Position numbers and translations under genes: made by a program
In this document: piece after piece, positions 26,438-34,484 of the stretch
Numbering within the stretch: the stretch's first letter is position 1
Layout of the letters: every line of letters starts with the position of its first letter
The notes under the pieces: generated by a model
What the model was told of the DNA's origin: nothing
What the model saw: only the letters and a program-made list of their open reading frames with translations
Databases searched by the model: none
Assembly: GCA_963846505.1 (NCBI GenBank)
Contig: CAWJWD010000006.1
Coordinates: 186,001-250,000, forward strand
Length of the DNA: 64,000 nucleotides
Source: JACVRW01 sp963846505
GTDB taxonomy: Bacteria; Actinomycetota; Thermoleophilia; Solirubrobacterales; Thermoleophilaceae
Direction of reading: 5' to 3'

Positions 26438-27873
26438 GGCGTCACCCCCGCCGCCGACGTGCCGGAGCCCTTCTGGTCGGCGGTCACCGTGCCCTGGTTG
26501 CCGGGCGGATTGCCGATCACGGTCTGGCCGATCGGATAGGGCTCGTTGCCCGCCTCGCACTCGCGCGGCTGCCCCGGCGCCGCGGTGTTCGGGTAGAGGT
26601 TGGCGTGCAGGTGGTTGTCGCGCGTCGGCCCGTTGGCCGGCCCGGACGAGGGACCGCCCTCGCCGTTCGGACCCTCGGGGATGCCGATGATGATGAAGCG
26701 CTGGAAGGTGCCGTTGGCGTCACCCTCCGAGAGCAAGCTGGCGGCGTTGCGGAACAGCAGCGTCGCGTAGTTGCAGACCGTCTGGGTGGGCGTGAGGAAG
26801 CTCAGCGTCGGCTTCAGCGACGACGCCAGGCGCGTCAGCTGCGTGATGCCCTGTTCGGCCAGGCGATCGTCGGAGAAGTCCTCGAGCGACTCGAACAGGT
26901 CGGCGGTCTGCTCGTTGAAGCGAGGCGTCTTGGGCAGCACCTCGGCGCCGGCCTCGAAGGCGTCGGCGAGGATCGGCGCGGCGCTCGGCAGCGTGGCGGC
27001 ACCCGGCGCGAGCTCGCGGAACAGCGCGGCGCTGTTGCGCAGGAACGGCCGCTGGCGCGGGAAGTCGCGGATCGCGACCTCCTCGCTGGCCGCGCCCTCG
27101 CTGATCGTCTCCTGCAGGTACGGCCGCGCGACGCTCGCGAGCGCGCTGAAGGTGGTGTCGAGGTTGACGAACAGCGCCGCTTGCGTCTCGGCGACCGGGG
27201 CGACCTCGCCGGCGGCGCGCTGCAGCGAGCGGAAGAAGCGCCCGAGCTGCGTGTCCGGCGAGCCGAGGTTGCGCGCCACCGGCTCGAGGTCCGCCAGCAG
27301 CGGCACGAACGCCGGCACGGCGGTGTTGAGGTCCTGCCCGCGGCCGGCGAGGCCGTCGCCGAAGCCCTTCAGGTTGGCCTGCGAGCCGCGCCGGGCGGGC
27401 TCGTCGAACATGTTCAGGAACTCGTCCAGCTCGACGTCGGCGGGCGTCGCCTGGCGCACCGGGATCGTGGCGCCGGCTTGAAGGCCCTCACGATCCTTGC
27501 CGGGCGCGAGCTGGAGGTACTTGAGCCCGAGCGTCGAGCGCGGGCGCACGAGCATCGTCGTGTCCTTGGGCAGCGGCTCGACCGTCTTGTCGAGCTTCAG
27601 CGTCAGCTGCGCATAGGTGCTGCCGTCCGCTCGCCGCTTGGGCGTGATCCTCGAGACGATGCCCACCCGCGCGCCGCCGATGCGCACCTCGAAGCCCTTC
27701 ACCAGCTGGGCGGCGTTCGGCACGTTGGCCTTGAGGTCGTAGGTGGGCACGAACGGCAGCCCGGAGTTGGCGTTGTAGGACAGGAAGACGGCGACGATCG
27801 CGACCAGCACGGTCACCGCGCCGATCAGCACGGGGCTGGCCGTGAGCGTCGACGAGCGCCGGCGCGGGCTCAC
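26434..27873 (-). CDS. Mce family protein, third in operon (MceC position)
   Basis: A 479-residue MCE protein with a basic N-terminus, anchor (VLIGAVTVLVAIVAVFLSY) and MCE core ANVPNAAQLVKGFEVRIGGARVGIV. The helical domain follows, then a glycine/proline/asparagine-rich tail with YPNTAAPGQPRECEAGNEPYPIG. GTG 27873 overlaps the previous stop. Similar tails with paired cysteines recur in several of the six proteins and may be disulfide-linked outside the membrane. Confidence 0.92.
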   Translation of the reverse strand: MSPRRRSSTLTASPVLIGAVTVLVAIVAVFLSYNANSGLPFVPTYDLKANVPNAAQLVKGFEVRIGGARVGIVSRITPKRRADGSTYAQLTLKLDKTVEPLPKDTTMLVRPRSTLGLKYLQLAPGKDREGLQAGATIPVRQATPADVELDEFLNMFDEPARRGSQANLKGFGDGLAGRGQDLNTAVPAFVPLLADLEPVARNLGSPDTQLGRFFRSLQRAAGEVAPVAETQAALFVNLDTTFSALASVARPYLQETISEGAASEEVAIRDFPRQRPFLRNSAALFRELAPGAATLPSAAPILADAFEAGAEVLPKTPRFNEQTADLFESLEDFSDDRLAEQGITQLTRLASSLKPTLSFLTPTQTVCNYATLLFRNAASLLSEGDANGTFQRFIIIGIPEGPNGEGGPSSGPANGPTRDNHLHANLYPNTAAPGQPRECEAGNEPYPIGQTVIGNPPGNQGTVTADQKGSGTSAAGVTP

Positions 27874-29333
27874 CGCTCGCCTCCGAGCAGGTACTCCAGC
27901 GCCGGGTCGGCCTCGCCGAGCGCCGGCGACGGCTGCCCGGCGCGCTGCTGCAGCGCGCTCAGGTTGCGCTCGCGCTCCTGCGCCTGGGCAGCGGTCTCGC
28001 CCGTGCCGACGAGCTGCTGCAGCAGCGGAGCGCTCGGCGCCACGCCGCCGCCGCCGACGCCGCTCGGCTCGGGCGCGTTGGCCGCCGGAATGGCGCCGGC
28101 GGCTGCGGCCGAGCTGTCGAAGGTCGCGTTGCAGCCGGGCGAGAGCGTCAGCGTGTAGTTCGAGCAGGTGTTGGTGACCAGCCCCGCGCGCAGGTAGTGG
28201 CCGATCGAGTCGAAGCCGTTGATCGCCAGCGTCGAGTAGTAGAGGAGGTCCATCAGCCGCTCGACGCCGCCGGTCTGGCTCAGGCTCGCGGTCAGCTCGT
28301 CGAGGTCCTTCGAGACCGGGTCGGCCTGCTTGCCGAGCCGACCGAGGTTGCGGATCAGCGGTCGGGCGGCGATCAGCGCCGGACCGCCGCGCTCGAGCGA
28401 GTCGCCGAGGCTGGGGAAGCTCTCGCGACCAGCGTCCGCCAGCTCGCCCTGGCCCTTGATCAGCCGCGCCAGGTCCGGCGCGGAGCGGCCCAGATCGGAG
28501 ACGACCGGCGTCGCGTCGTCGGCGAAGCCCTGCAGGTCCGCCATCAGCGGCTTCAGCTCGCGCAGGAACGCCGGCAGCCGGTCGATGCCGCGGCGGATGT
28601 CGTCGCTGCGTTCGGCGGTCGCCTCGCCGGTGGCGTTCGCCTGGACGACGAAGCTCCCCACGTGCTCGCGCTCGCGCGCCAGCGGCGCCAGCGCGCGGTC
28701 GGAGTCGCGCGCAAGGCGCACGAGCGTACGGTTCTGCTGCGCCAGGATGCGCACGACCTGCTCGGTCTCGCGCAGGGCCGGGTTGGCGCGATGGATGACC
28801 TCGTTGAGCTCCTTGCCACGACCGGCCAGCCCGGCGCCGAACTCGCTCAGGACGATGCGCAGGCGCTCGCGATAGGGCAGGCGCATGATGTTGCCGACGA
28901 GGTCGAGGTCGACCGGCGAGCTCGTCTGCGTCACGGACAGCAGCCGCTCGCCCTCGCCGTCGCCGTGTTCGATCCGTTTCAGCGCCGGCGCGCCGGCGCT
29001 GCCGGGCTCGCACTCGACGAAGCGCTCCCCGATCAGCCCCTGCAGCCGGATGATGCAGCGGGCGTCGGCCTTGAACGGCGTGAAGCCGTCGTTGTCGATC
29101 CGCAGCGTGACCGCGGCCTTGTCGTCCTCGGTCACGTCCATGCCGGTGATCTCGCCGACCGGCGCCCCGGCCACCTTCACGTCCTCGCCGCCGACGAGCG
29201 TCGAGGCGTTGTCGAAGATCGCGCGCACCATGTAGTGCTGGTCGGCCTCGTCCTCGGTGAACGCGCGCACCACCCCGATCACGATCCAGGGGCCGATCGC
29301 CACGATCAGCGCAATGATCAGCAGGCGCCTCAC
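27870..29333 (-). CDS. Mce family protein, second in operon (MceB position)
   Basis: A 487-residue MCE protein. A short basic N-terminus precedes the anchor (LLIIALIVAIGPWIVIGVV); the MCE domain has FDNASTLVGGEDVKVAGAPVGEI. The helical domain spans about 150-350, and the C-terminal tail contains TNTCSNYTLTLSPGC and a glutamine/alanine-rich end. Start is GTG 29333 in a 4-nt overlap. It is one of six sequence-related but distinct subunits, which argues for a hetero-oligomer. Confidence 0.92.
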   Translation of the reverse strand: MRRLLIIALIVAIGPWIVIGVVRAFTEDEADQHYMVRAIFDNASTLVGGEDVKVAGAPVGEITGMDVTEDDKAAVTLRIDNDGFTPFKADARCIIRLQGLIGERFVECEPGSAGAPALKRIEHGDGEGERLLSVTQTSSPVDLDLVGNIMRLPYRERLRIVLSEFGAGLAGRGKELNEVIHRANPALRETEQVVRILAQQNRTLVRLARDSDRALAPLAREREHVGSFVVQANATGEATAERSDDIRRGIDRLPAFLRELKPLMADLQGFADDATPVVSDLGRSAPDLARLIKGQGELADAGRESFPSLGDSLERGGPALIAARPLIRNLGRLGKQADPVSKDLDELTASLSQTGGVERLMDLLYYSTLAINGFDSIGHYLRAGLVTNTCSNYTLTLSPGCNATFDSSAAAAGAIPAANAPEPSGVGGGGVAPSAPLLQQLVGTGETAAQAQERERNLSALQQRAGQPSPALGEADPALEYLLGGER

Positions 29334-30712
29334 GGGCCGCTCGTGGTCGGGGACGCGGACACGTTGCAGCCCTCGAAGGCGCGCGGCGCGGAGCCGTCCG
29401 GCGAGGGCTGCATCGCCCCGCCGGGACAGCGGCCGAGGTTCGGTCGCTCGAACTGATCGAGGCGCTGGCTGGGGTCGTTGGCAACCAATGCGCCGTCGTC
29501 GAACGTGGTCGGGTTGAACATCGGGAACACGCGCGCGTAGTGGCCGTTGGCGTCGTAGTTGGCCGCCACGGCGGCGAACTTCGTCAGCCAGCCGGCGAGG
29601 TCGGGCGTGTAGCCGCGGCCGTAGTCGATCACCGGCTGGGCACGGTCGAGCGTGCGGATCGCCCGCGGGAAGGCGGTGTCGGTCAGGCGCGCCAGCTGCG
29701 GCTGGTCGGAGACCAGCTCGATCAGGTCGTTGCTCGCCCCGGGCCGGCGGATCAGCGTGCGCAGGTCCGCCACCGTCGGACGCGCGTCGGCGACCAGCGG
29801 GCGCAGGCGGCCGAAGAACGTGTCGAGGTCCTTCGTCGCCGGCTTGGAGACGTCGACCAGCACGTCGAGGTCGTCGAGCGTCGAGCGCAGGTTCACGAAC
29901 GTCGTGTCGGCCTTGCGCAGCGTCGGCGGCAGCAGGTCGAGCGCACGCGCCAGGGCGACGTTCTCGTCGCCGATCGCGCCGGCGGCGACGCCGGTGTTGC
30001 GCACCAGGCCGGCGAGGTCGTTGCGGCGCTCGGCGATCGCCGAGACGGTGGACGCGCCGTCGCGCAGGAAGCGCTCGAGCACGCGCTGGTCGAGCGCGAG
30101 CTCGGTCGTCAGGTCAGTCGTGCTCGACAGGAACGGCGCCAGGTACTTCGTGCTCTGCTCGGCCTCCTTGGCACGTCCGTCGTACCAGTCGGCCTGGCCG
30201 CGGATGAAGTTGCGCAGCCCCTCCCGCGTCTTGGCGTCGAGGCTGTCGAAGAGCTGGTCGAGGTCGACCGGGGCCTGCGTGCGCTCGGAGGCGATGCGAC
30301 CGCCGTCGGGAATCTCGCGTGCGTCGTTCGGACCCGGGTTGAGCGCGACGTAGCGGTTGGCGATGCCCGACAGCGAGGTCGCGCGGATGGTGGCGGTCGT
30401 GCCCTCGTGCAGGGGCGTCACGTCGCCGTCGACGCGCATCTCCACGAGCGCCTGGCCGTTGTCGCCGAGCGCGATGTCGGTGATCGAGCCGACGGCTCCG
30501 CCGCCGATGCGCACCTGGTTGCCCCTGACGAGCTGTCCGGCGTTCTCGAAGGAGGCGGTCACGCGATAGCCGTCGCCGCCGCCGAACATCGCGAGCGCGA
30601 CCACGACCACCACGACGAGCAGCGCGGCGACCGCCAGGATGCGACCAAGCGCGGCTCCCCGCTCAGAACCGAGCGGTTCGCGAATCCTCTCCTTCTCCTC
30701 TCTCGATTCCAA
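29330..30712 (-). CDS. Mce family protein, first in operon (MceA position)
   Basis: A 460-residue MCE protein with a charged 20-residue N-terminus, anchor (ILAVAALLVVVVVVALAMF) and MCE core SFENAGQLVRGNQVRIGGGAVGSI. The helical domain and a cysteine-containing tail follow. The only in-frame start before the anchor is TTG 30712, and the purine-rich run suited to ribosome binding lies after it, not before, so the true start is doubtful. It is separated from the ATPase gene by 98 nt with a GC hairpin, the only real gap inside the importer operon. Confidence 0.88.
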   Translation of the reverse strand: MESREEKERIREPLGSERGAALGRILAVAALLVVVVVVALAMFGGGDGYRVTASFENAGQLVRGNQVRIGGGAVGSITDIALGDNGQALVEMRVDGDVTPLHEGTTATIRATSLSGIANRYVALNPGPNDAREIPDGGRIASERTQAPVDLDQLFDSLDAKTREGLRNFIRGQADWYDGRAKEAEQSTKYLAPFLSSTTDLTTELALDQRVLERFLRDGASTVSAIAERRNDLAGLVRNTGVAAGAIGDENVALARALDLLPPTLRKADTTFVNLRSTLDDLDVLVDVSKPATKDLDTFFGRLRPLVADARPTVADLRTLIRRPGASNDLIELVSDQPQLARLTDTAFPRAIRTLDRAQPVIDYGRGYTPDLAGWLTKFAAVAANYDANGHYARVFPMFNPTTFDDGALVANDPSQRLDQFERPNLGRCPGGAMQPSPDGSAPRAFEGCNVSASPTTSGP

Positions 30713-30776
30713 GCGCGGTCCAGCCCGGCGCCTCCCCGTGGGATTCCGCCTTCCCGGACGAGATCCCGCGCCGTTC

Positions 30777-30796
30777 GCGCGCCTTCTGCGGCGCGC
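30777..30796. promoter_or_regulatory. GC hairpin between the ATPase gene and first mce gene
   Basis: GCGCGCC-N6-GGCGCGC forms a perfect 7-bp stem in the 98-nt gap. It could stabilise or process the mRNA, or attenuate transcription, so that permease/ATPase and Mce subunits are made in different amounts. No U-tract follows on the minus strand. Confidence 0.4.
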
Positions 30797-30810
30797 TGAA
30801 ACTTCTGGGG

Positions 30811-31857
30811 CTACTCCATGCCGAGAGGCCCCTGCGCCTCTCCGGACAAGAACTGCCGTACGAACTGGTTATCCGAGTTGAACAGCTCACTCGCCGGCCC
30901 CGACTCGACGATCCTGCCCTTCCACAGGAGCGCGATGTAGTCGGCCACCCGCCGGGCACTCATGATGTCGTGGGTGATGACGCAGTAGGCGCCGCCGTTC
31001 TCCTCGTGCACCTCCATGATCAACTCGCAGAGGAGCGCGGTGCGCACCGGGTCGAGGCCCGAGTCGGGCTCGTCGAAGAGCACGATCTTCGGGTCGAGCA
31101 CGAGCGCCCGGGCGAAGCCGGCACGCTTGCGCATGCCGCCCGAGAGCTCGTTCGGCATCTTGTCCATCGCGTCTGCCAGGCCGACCTCGCGCAGGCGCCG
31201 GCTGACGATGTGCTCGATCTCGTCCTCGCCCTTGTCGGTGTGCTGACGCAGCGGGAACGCCGTGTTGTCGTAGACGTTCATGGAGCCGAAGAGCGCGCCG
31301 TCCTGGAACAGGACGCCGAACTTCTTGCGCATCTCGAACAGCTCCTCGTCGGGCATGTTCGGAACCGACTCGCCGTGCACGAGCACGTCGCCCTCGTCCG
31401 GGTAGAGCAGGCCGACCATGTGCTTGATGCAGACCGACTTGCCGGTGCCCGAGGGGCCGAGGATCATCGAGATCTGGTCGTTGGGCAGGCCGAGGTTGAG
31501 CCCGTTGAGCACGCGGTTGCGCCCGAACGCCTTGACGACGTCGATGAACTCGACCGCGTCGTCGGAACCGTGGTCGCGCACCTGGCCGCTGTGCCAGAGG
31601 AACTCGTCCTCCTGCGCACGCGCCTCGGCCTCCTTGGCGCGCTCCTCGGACGACTTGCGCTCCGCGGACGGCCGCACCTCGGGCGAGGGCGGCGGCTCGG
31701 AACCGCGGCTCTCCTCCCACTCGCGCGCGTCGAGCTGCGCGTCCTCGGCCGGCGGGTCGTTCACGGGGTCCGCGGGATCCTCCTCGCGCTCGATCGGGCG
31801 ACCCTCGCCCTCGAGCGGCTCCTCGCCCTCTTCCCGTCGGTACTCCTCCTGCGTCAT
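30811..31857 (-). CDS. ABC ATPase of the Mce importer (Mkl/MceG/MlaF type)
   Basis: A 348-residue ATPase. The nucleotide-binding domain (about 100-348) has Walker A GPSGTGKSV, Q-loop LFQDGALFGSMNV, signature LSGGMRKRAGFARAL and Walker B IVLFDEPDSGLDPVR, the Mkl/MlaF pattern. The first 95 residues are a very acidic, probably disordered extension (rich in E, D, P, R) that MlaF lacks. ATG 31857 follows GGGAGG; GTG 31875 is less likely. In mycobacteria MceG is encoded away from mce loci; here it sits between the permeases and the mce genes. Confidence 0.94.
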   Translation of the reverse strand: MTQEEYRREEGEEPLEGEGRPIEREEDPADPVNDPPAEDAQLDAREWEESRGSEPPPSPEVRPSAERKSSEERAKEAEARAQEDEFLWHSGQVRDHGSDDAVEFIDVVKAFGRNRVLNGLNLGLPNDQISMILGPSGTGKSVCIKHMVGLLYPDEGDVLVHGESVPNMPDEELFEMRKKFGVLFQDGALFGSMNVYDNTAFPLRQHTDKGEDEIEHIVSRRLREVGLADAMDKMPNELSGGMRKRAGFARALVLDPKIVLFDEPDSGLDPVRTALLCELIMEVHEENGGAYCVITHDIMSARRVADYIALLWKGRIVESGPASELFNSDNQFVRQFLSGEAQGPLGME

Positions 31858-31867
31858 GCGCCTCCCG

Positions 31868-32668
31868 TCACCCACCTATCGGGGCCCTCGGGTTGGACCC
31901 CCAGAAGATCTGCGTCCCCACCATCCCGACGAGGTGGACCATCACGGTGTTCAGCACCATCGACTTCGCCGTCGCGGTGCCAACTCCCACCGGTCCGCCC
32001 GAAGCCGTGTAGCCGTAATAACAGCCTACGAGGACGATCACGGTCGCCATCGCCATGCCCTTAATCAAGCTGTAAAGAAGATCGGGCGGGTTCTGGAACA
32101 TCCAGAAGATCAAGAAGAAGCCGCCCGAGCTGACCTCGCCGATCTGCTGCACCACCGCCAGGTAGCTGGCGAAGAAGCCCGCCCCGACCGCTGCGATGTA
32201 CATGAACGGCAGCACCATCCAGGCGGCGAGCAGGCGCGTGGCGCACAGGAACACGAGCGAGTTGATGCCCATGACCTCGAGCGCGTCGATCTCGTCCGAG
32301 ATCCGCATCGCCCCGATCTCCGCCACCAGGCCCGTGCCGACCTTCGCCGACATCATGTAGCCGAACGCGTAGGGCATGATCTCGCGCAGGTCGCACCAGG
32401 CGCTGAAGACGCCCGCGTATGCCGGCGCGCCGACCGAGCGGTTGAAGTAGGCGCCCTCGATCCCGCACTGCAGGCCGAGGATGAAGGCCAGACCCCAGAT
32501 CACGATCGCCGAGCCGAGGATCAGGATGCCGGCCTGGCGCAGCGCCTCGCCGAAGAAGCGGAAGACGCGCAACGTGAAGATGTCCGCGACGACCTGGCCG
32601 GAGAACTTCGCGATGTCGCCGAACGAGGCGATCCAGTCGCGCGGGACCGACAGCCAGGTCCGGCCCAT
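31868..32668 (-). CDS. Mce-associated permease, second YrbE/MlaE protein (YrbEB)
   Basis: A 266-residue MlaE-family permease with about five to six membrane helices. Family landmarks: MMSAKVGTGLVAEIGAMRISDEIDALEVMGI (the coupling segment) and a C-terminal YGYTASGGPVGVGTATAKSMVLN. It pairs with the upstream YrbEA to form the heterodimeric membrane channel. The ATG overlaps the upstream stop by 1 nt (TAATG). An N-terminal amphipathic helix (WLSVPRDWIASFGDIAKF) precedes the first helix, as in other members. Confidence 0.94.
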   Translation of the reverse strand: MGRTWLSVPRDWIASFGDIAKFSGQVVADIFTLRVFRFFGEALRQAGILILGSAIVIWGLAFILGLQCGIEGAYFNRSVGAPAYAGVFSAWCDLREIMPYAFGYMMSAKVGTGLVAEIGAMRISDEIDALEVMGINSLVFLCATRLLAAWMVLPFMYIAAVGAGFFASYLAVVQQIGEVSSGGFFLIFWMFQNPPDLLYSLIKGMAMATVIVLVGCYYGYTASGGPVGVGTATAKSMVLNTVMVHLVGMVGTQIFWGSNPRAPIGG

Positions 32669-33474
32669 TACTTGATCACCGAGATCTCAGGATGGGTGGC
32701 GAGCAGCGTCTGCGTGAACACGTAGTTGAAGGCGAAGATGCCCAGGAACTCGATCACGACGCCCTGGTTCACGGCTCGGCCCACCCCTTCCGCGCCGCCG
32801 GAGGCGGTCATCCCCTTGTAACAGGAGACGATCGCGATGATCGCGCCGAACAGGGTCGTCTTGACGACCGAGCCCCAGAGGTCGGTGGTCGACGCGTTGT
32901 TGAGCAGCGTCGCGAAGAAGGGGCCCAAGGGCGCGTCGAAGGTCAACGTCGCCAGCACGCCGCCGAAGATGCCGAAGATCAGCGCGTAGATGTTGAACAG
33001 GCCGGTGACGACCATCAGCGCCAGGAAGCGCGGCACGACGAGGTTCTTGATCGGATCGACGCCCAGCACCTGCAGCGCGTCGAGCTCCTCGCGGATCTTG
33101 CGCGCGCCGAGGTCCGCCGTAATCGCCGTGCCGCCCACGCCCGCGAGCACGATCGCGGTCACGAACGGGGCGAACTCCCGGATCGTGGCGAGCACGAAGA
33201 AGCCGCCGAGACGGTCGATGGCGCCGAACAGGACGAGGAAGTTGCCGGCCTGCAGACCGGGCGCGCCGTAGCCGAAGGCGATCGTCGAGATCATCAGCGG
33301 CAGCCAGCAGAGCCGCAGCATGAACAGGAACTGCTGGACGAACTCGGTGCCGTAGGGATACGGTGGACGAACGGCGCTGGTCAGCGTCTTGCCGGTGAGG
33401 ATCATCATGTCCCCCACCTGTTCGAGCAGGCTCTTCGTAGGCAGGAAGACCCGATCTGCTGCTGCTCGAACCAC
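32668..33474 (-). CDS. Mce-associated permease, first YrbE/MlaE protein (YrbEA)
   Basis: A 268-residue MlaE-family permease, the first gene of the importer operon. Landmarks: LAGVGGTAITADLGARKIREELDALQVLGVDP, the conserved EQ/GARKxxEExxAL segment, and CYKGMTASGGAEGVGRAVNQGVV near the C-terminus. GTG 33474 is preceded by GGAGGGAG at suitable spacing. A hairpin and a promoter candidate lie immediately upstream. It forms the channel with the next gene's product. Confidence 0.94.
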   Translation of the reverse strand: MVRAAADRVFLPTKSLLEQVGDMMILTGKTLTSAVRPPYPYGTEFVQQFLFMLRLCWLPLMISTIAFGYGAPGLQAGNFLVLFGAIDRLGGFFVLATIREFAPFVTAIVLAGVGGTAITADLGARKIREELDALQVLGVDPIKNLVVPRFLALMVVTGLFNIYALIFGIFGGVLATLTFDAPLGPFFATLLNNASTTDLWGSVVKTTLFGAIIAIVSCYKGMTASGGAEGVGRAVNQGVVIEFLGIFAFNYVFTQTLLATHPEISVIK

Positions 33475-33487
33475 TCAACTCCCTCCA

Positions 33488-33552
33488 GGGGGAAGCGTTC
33501 GCTCCCCCGAACCCGTCGCGACTGATTATGAAGCCTATGGCATGTTTCCAAA
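33488..33552 (-). promoter_or_regulatory. Candidate promoter and leader hairpin of the mce operon
   Basis: On the minus strand, TTTGGA (33552-33547) and CATAAT (33530-33525) are 16 nt apart, a plausible promoter with a start near 33518. The short leader then contains an inverted repeat, GGGGG/CCCCC plus AGCG/CGCT (33488-33508), immediately before the ribosome site of the first permease gene. The stem could modulate translation of the whole operon. Confidence 0.42.
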
Positions 33553-33614
33553 CCCTGCTAGGGGGAACCCAGCCTGGCGCCGCGGGCAGACATCGATGGT
33601 ATGTTCGCCTGGCT

Positions 33615-34244
33615 TTGGAGGCGAGGAGGATCGGTACGGTCGCGCTCGCCGGCCTGGTGTTCCTGGCCGGTTGTGGTGGCGGGGAGCGTCAGGACGCGAA
33701 CGAGCCTGAGGGGAACTACGCGGTCGAGGTCACGCGCCTCTCCTTCCCCAAGCAGCAGCGGCTCGCTCAGGTGTCCGAGCTCGTGGTCGGCGTGCGCAAC
33801 GCCGGGGACGAGACGATCCCGAACGTCGCGGTGACCGTGCACGGCTTCAACTACGACGCCGCCTCCGGCGAGGGCGCGCGGCTGTCGGACCCGAGCCGGC
33901 CTCGCTTCGCGGTCAACGGCGTCAACGTCGACATCGGCGGCTTCCCCGAGGTCAAGGACGCGACGCCCAAGGGCTGCGACACGGCCTACGTCGACACCTG
34001 GGCCTGCGGTCCGCTGAAGCCCGGCCGCGAGAAGACCTTCCGCTGGTCGGTCACCGCGGTCAAGGCCGGCCCGTTCGAGCTCGACTGGCGCGTCGCGGCC
34101 GGCCTCACCGGCAGGGCGCGCGCGGTCAGCGTCAGCGGCGGCGAGGCGGTCGGGGGCACCGTCACCGGCAACGTCACCCGCGAGGCACCGCAGGTGAAGG
34201 TCGGCGAGGACGGCAAGACCGTCGTCGAGGCCGAGCCGCGCTAG
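33615..34244 (+). CDS. Putative lipoprotein of unknown function
   Basis: A protein of about 209 residues. The signal MEARRIGTVALAGLVFLAGCGGG has a lipobox LAGC with Cys at 20 if TTG 33615 is used. ATG 33528 would place 29 unrelated residues before it. The mature domain (VEVTRLSFPKQQRLAQVSELVVGVRNAGDETIPNVAVTV) looks like an Ig-like/CARDB beta-sandwich, common in surface lipoproteins. It is divergent from the mce operon, so it may be an accessory envelope protein. The stop overlaps the next convergent gene's stop (CTAG). Confidence 0.65.
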   Translation: MEARRIGTVALAGLVFLAGCGGGERQDANEPEGNYAVEVTRLSFPKQQRLAQVSELVVGVRNAGDETIPNVAVTVHGFNYDAASGEGARLSDPSRPRFAVNGVNVDIGGFPEVKDATPKGCDTAYVDTWACGPLKPGREKTFRWSVTAVKAGPFELDWRVAAGLTGRARAVSVSGGEAVGGTVTGNVTREAPQVKVGEDGKTVVEAEPR

Positions 34245-34441
34245 CGGCCGTCCTGCGCCCCCGCGCGACCGCCTCCTTCCTCCTCCCGGCGCTCCCAGCC
34301 GGGGCAGCGCTCGACCGGCAGCCGCGGGTACTTCGGGAAGCGCTCGTCGGACTTCGACCGCTCGCAGAGCGAGAAGCTGCTCCCACGCGTGTTGCGGATC
34401 AGCTTCTGATGACGGCAGGAGTCGCAGAGGCCGGCGTGCAT
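34241..34441 (-). CDS. Small conserved four-cysteine protein
   Basis: A 66-residue protein: GLCDSCRHQKLIRNTRGSSFSLCERSKSD, then FPKYPRLPVERCPGWE. The four cysteines (CxxC plus two single) suggest a zinc-ribbon-like metal site. Similar short proteins are widespread in actinobacteria, without known function. The purine run GGGAG abuts the ATG, closer than ideal. Its TAG stop shares CTAG with the plus-strand lipoprotein gene. Confidence 0.78.
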   Translation of the reverse strand: MHAGLCDSCRHQKLIRNTRGSSFSLCERSKSDERFPKYPRLPVERCPGWERREEEGGGRAGAQDGR

Positions 34442-34484
34442 CTCCCTGATTGTCCCCGCTCTCCGTGTGGTACGTAGACAGAGC

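Noticed and set aside
33528..33614. ATG 33528 as start of the lipoprotein gene
   Set aside because: It adds 29 residues that break the signal peptide and has no ribosome site; TTG 33615 gives a clean lipoprotein signal.
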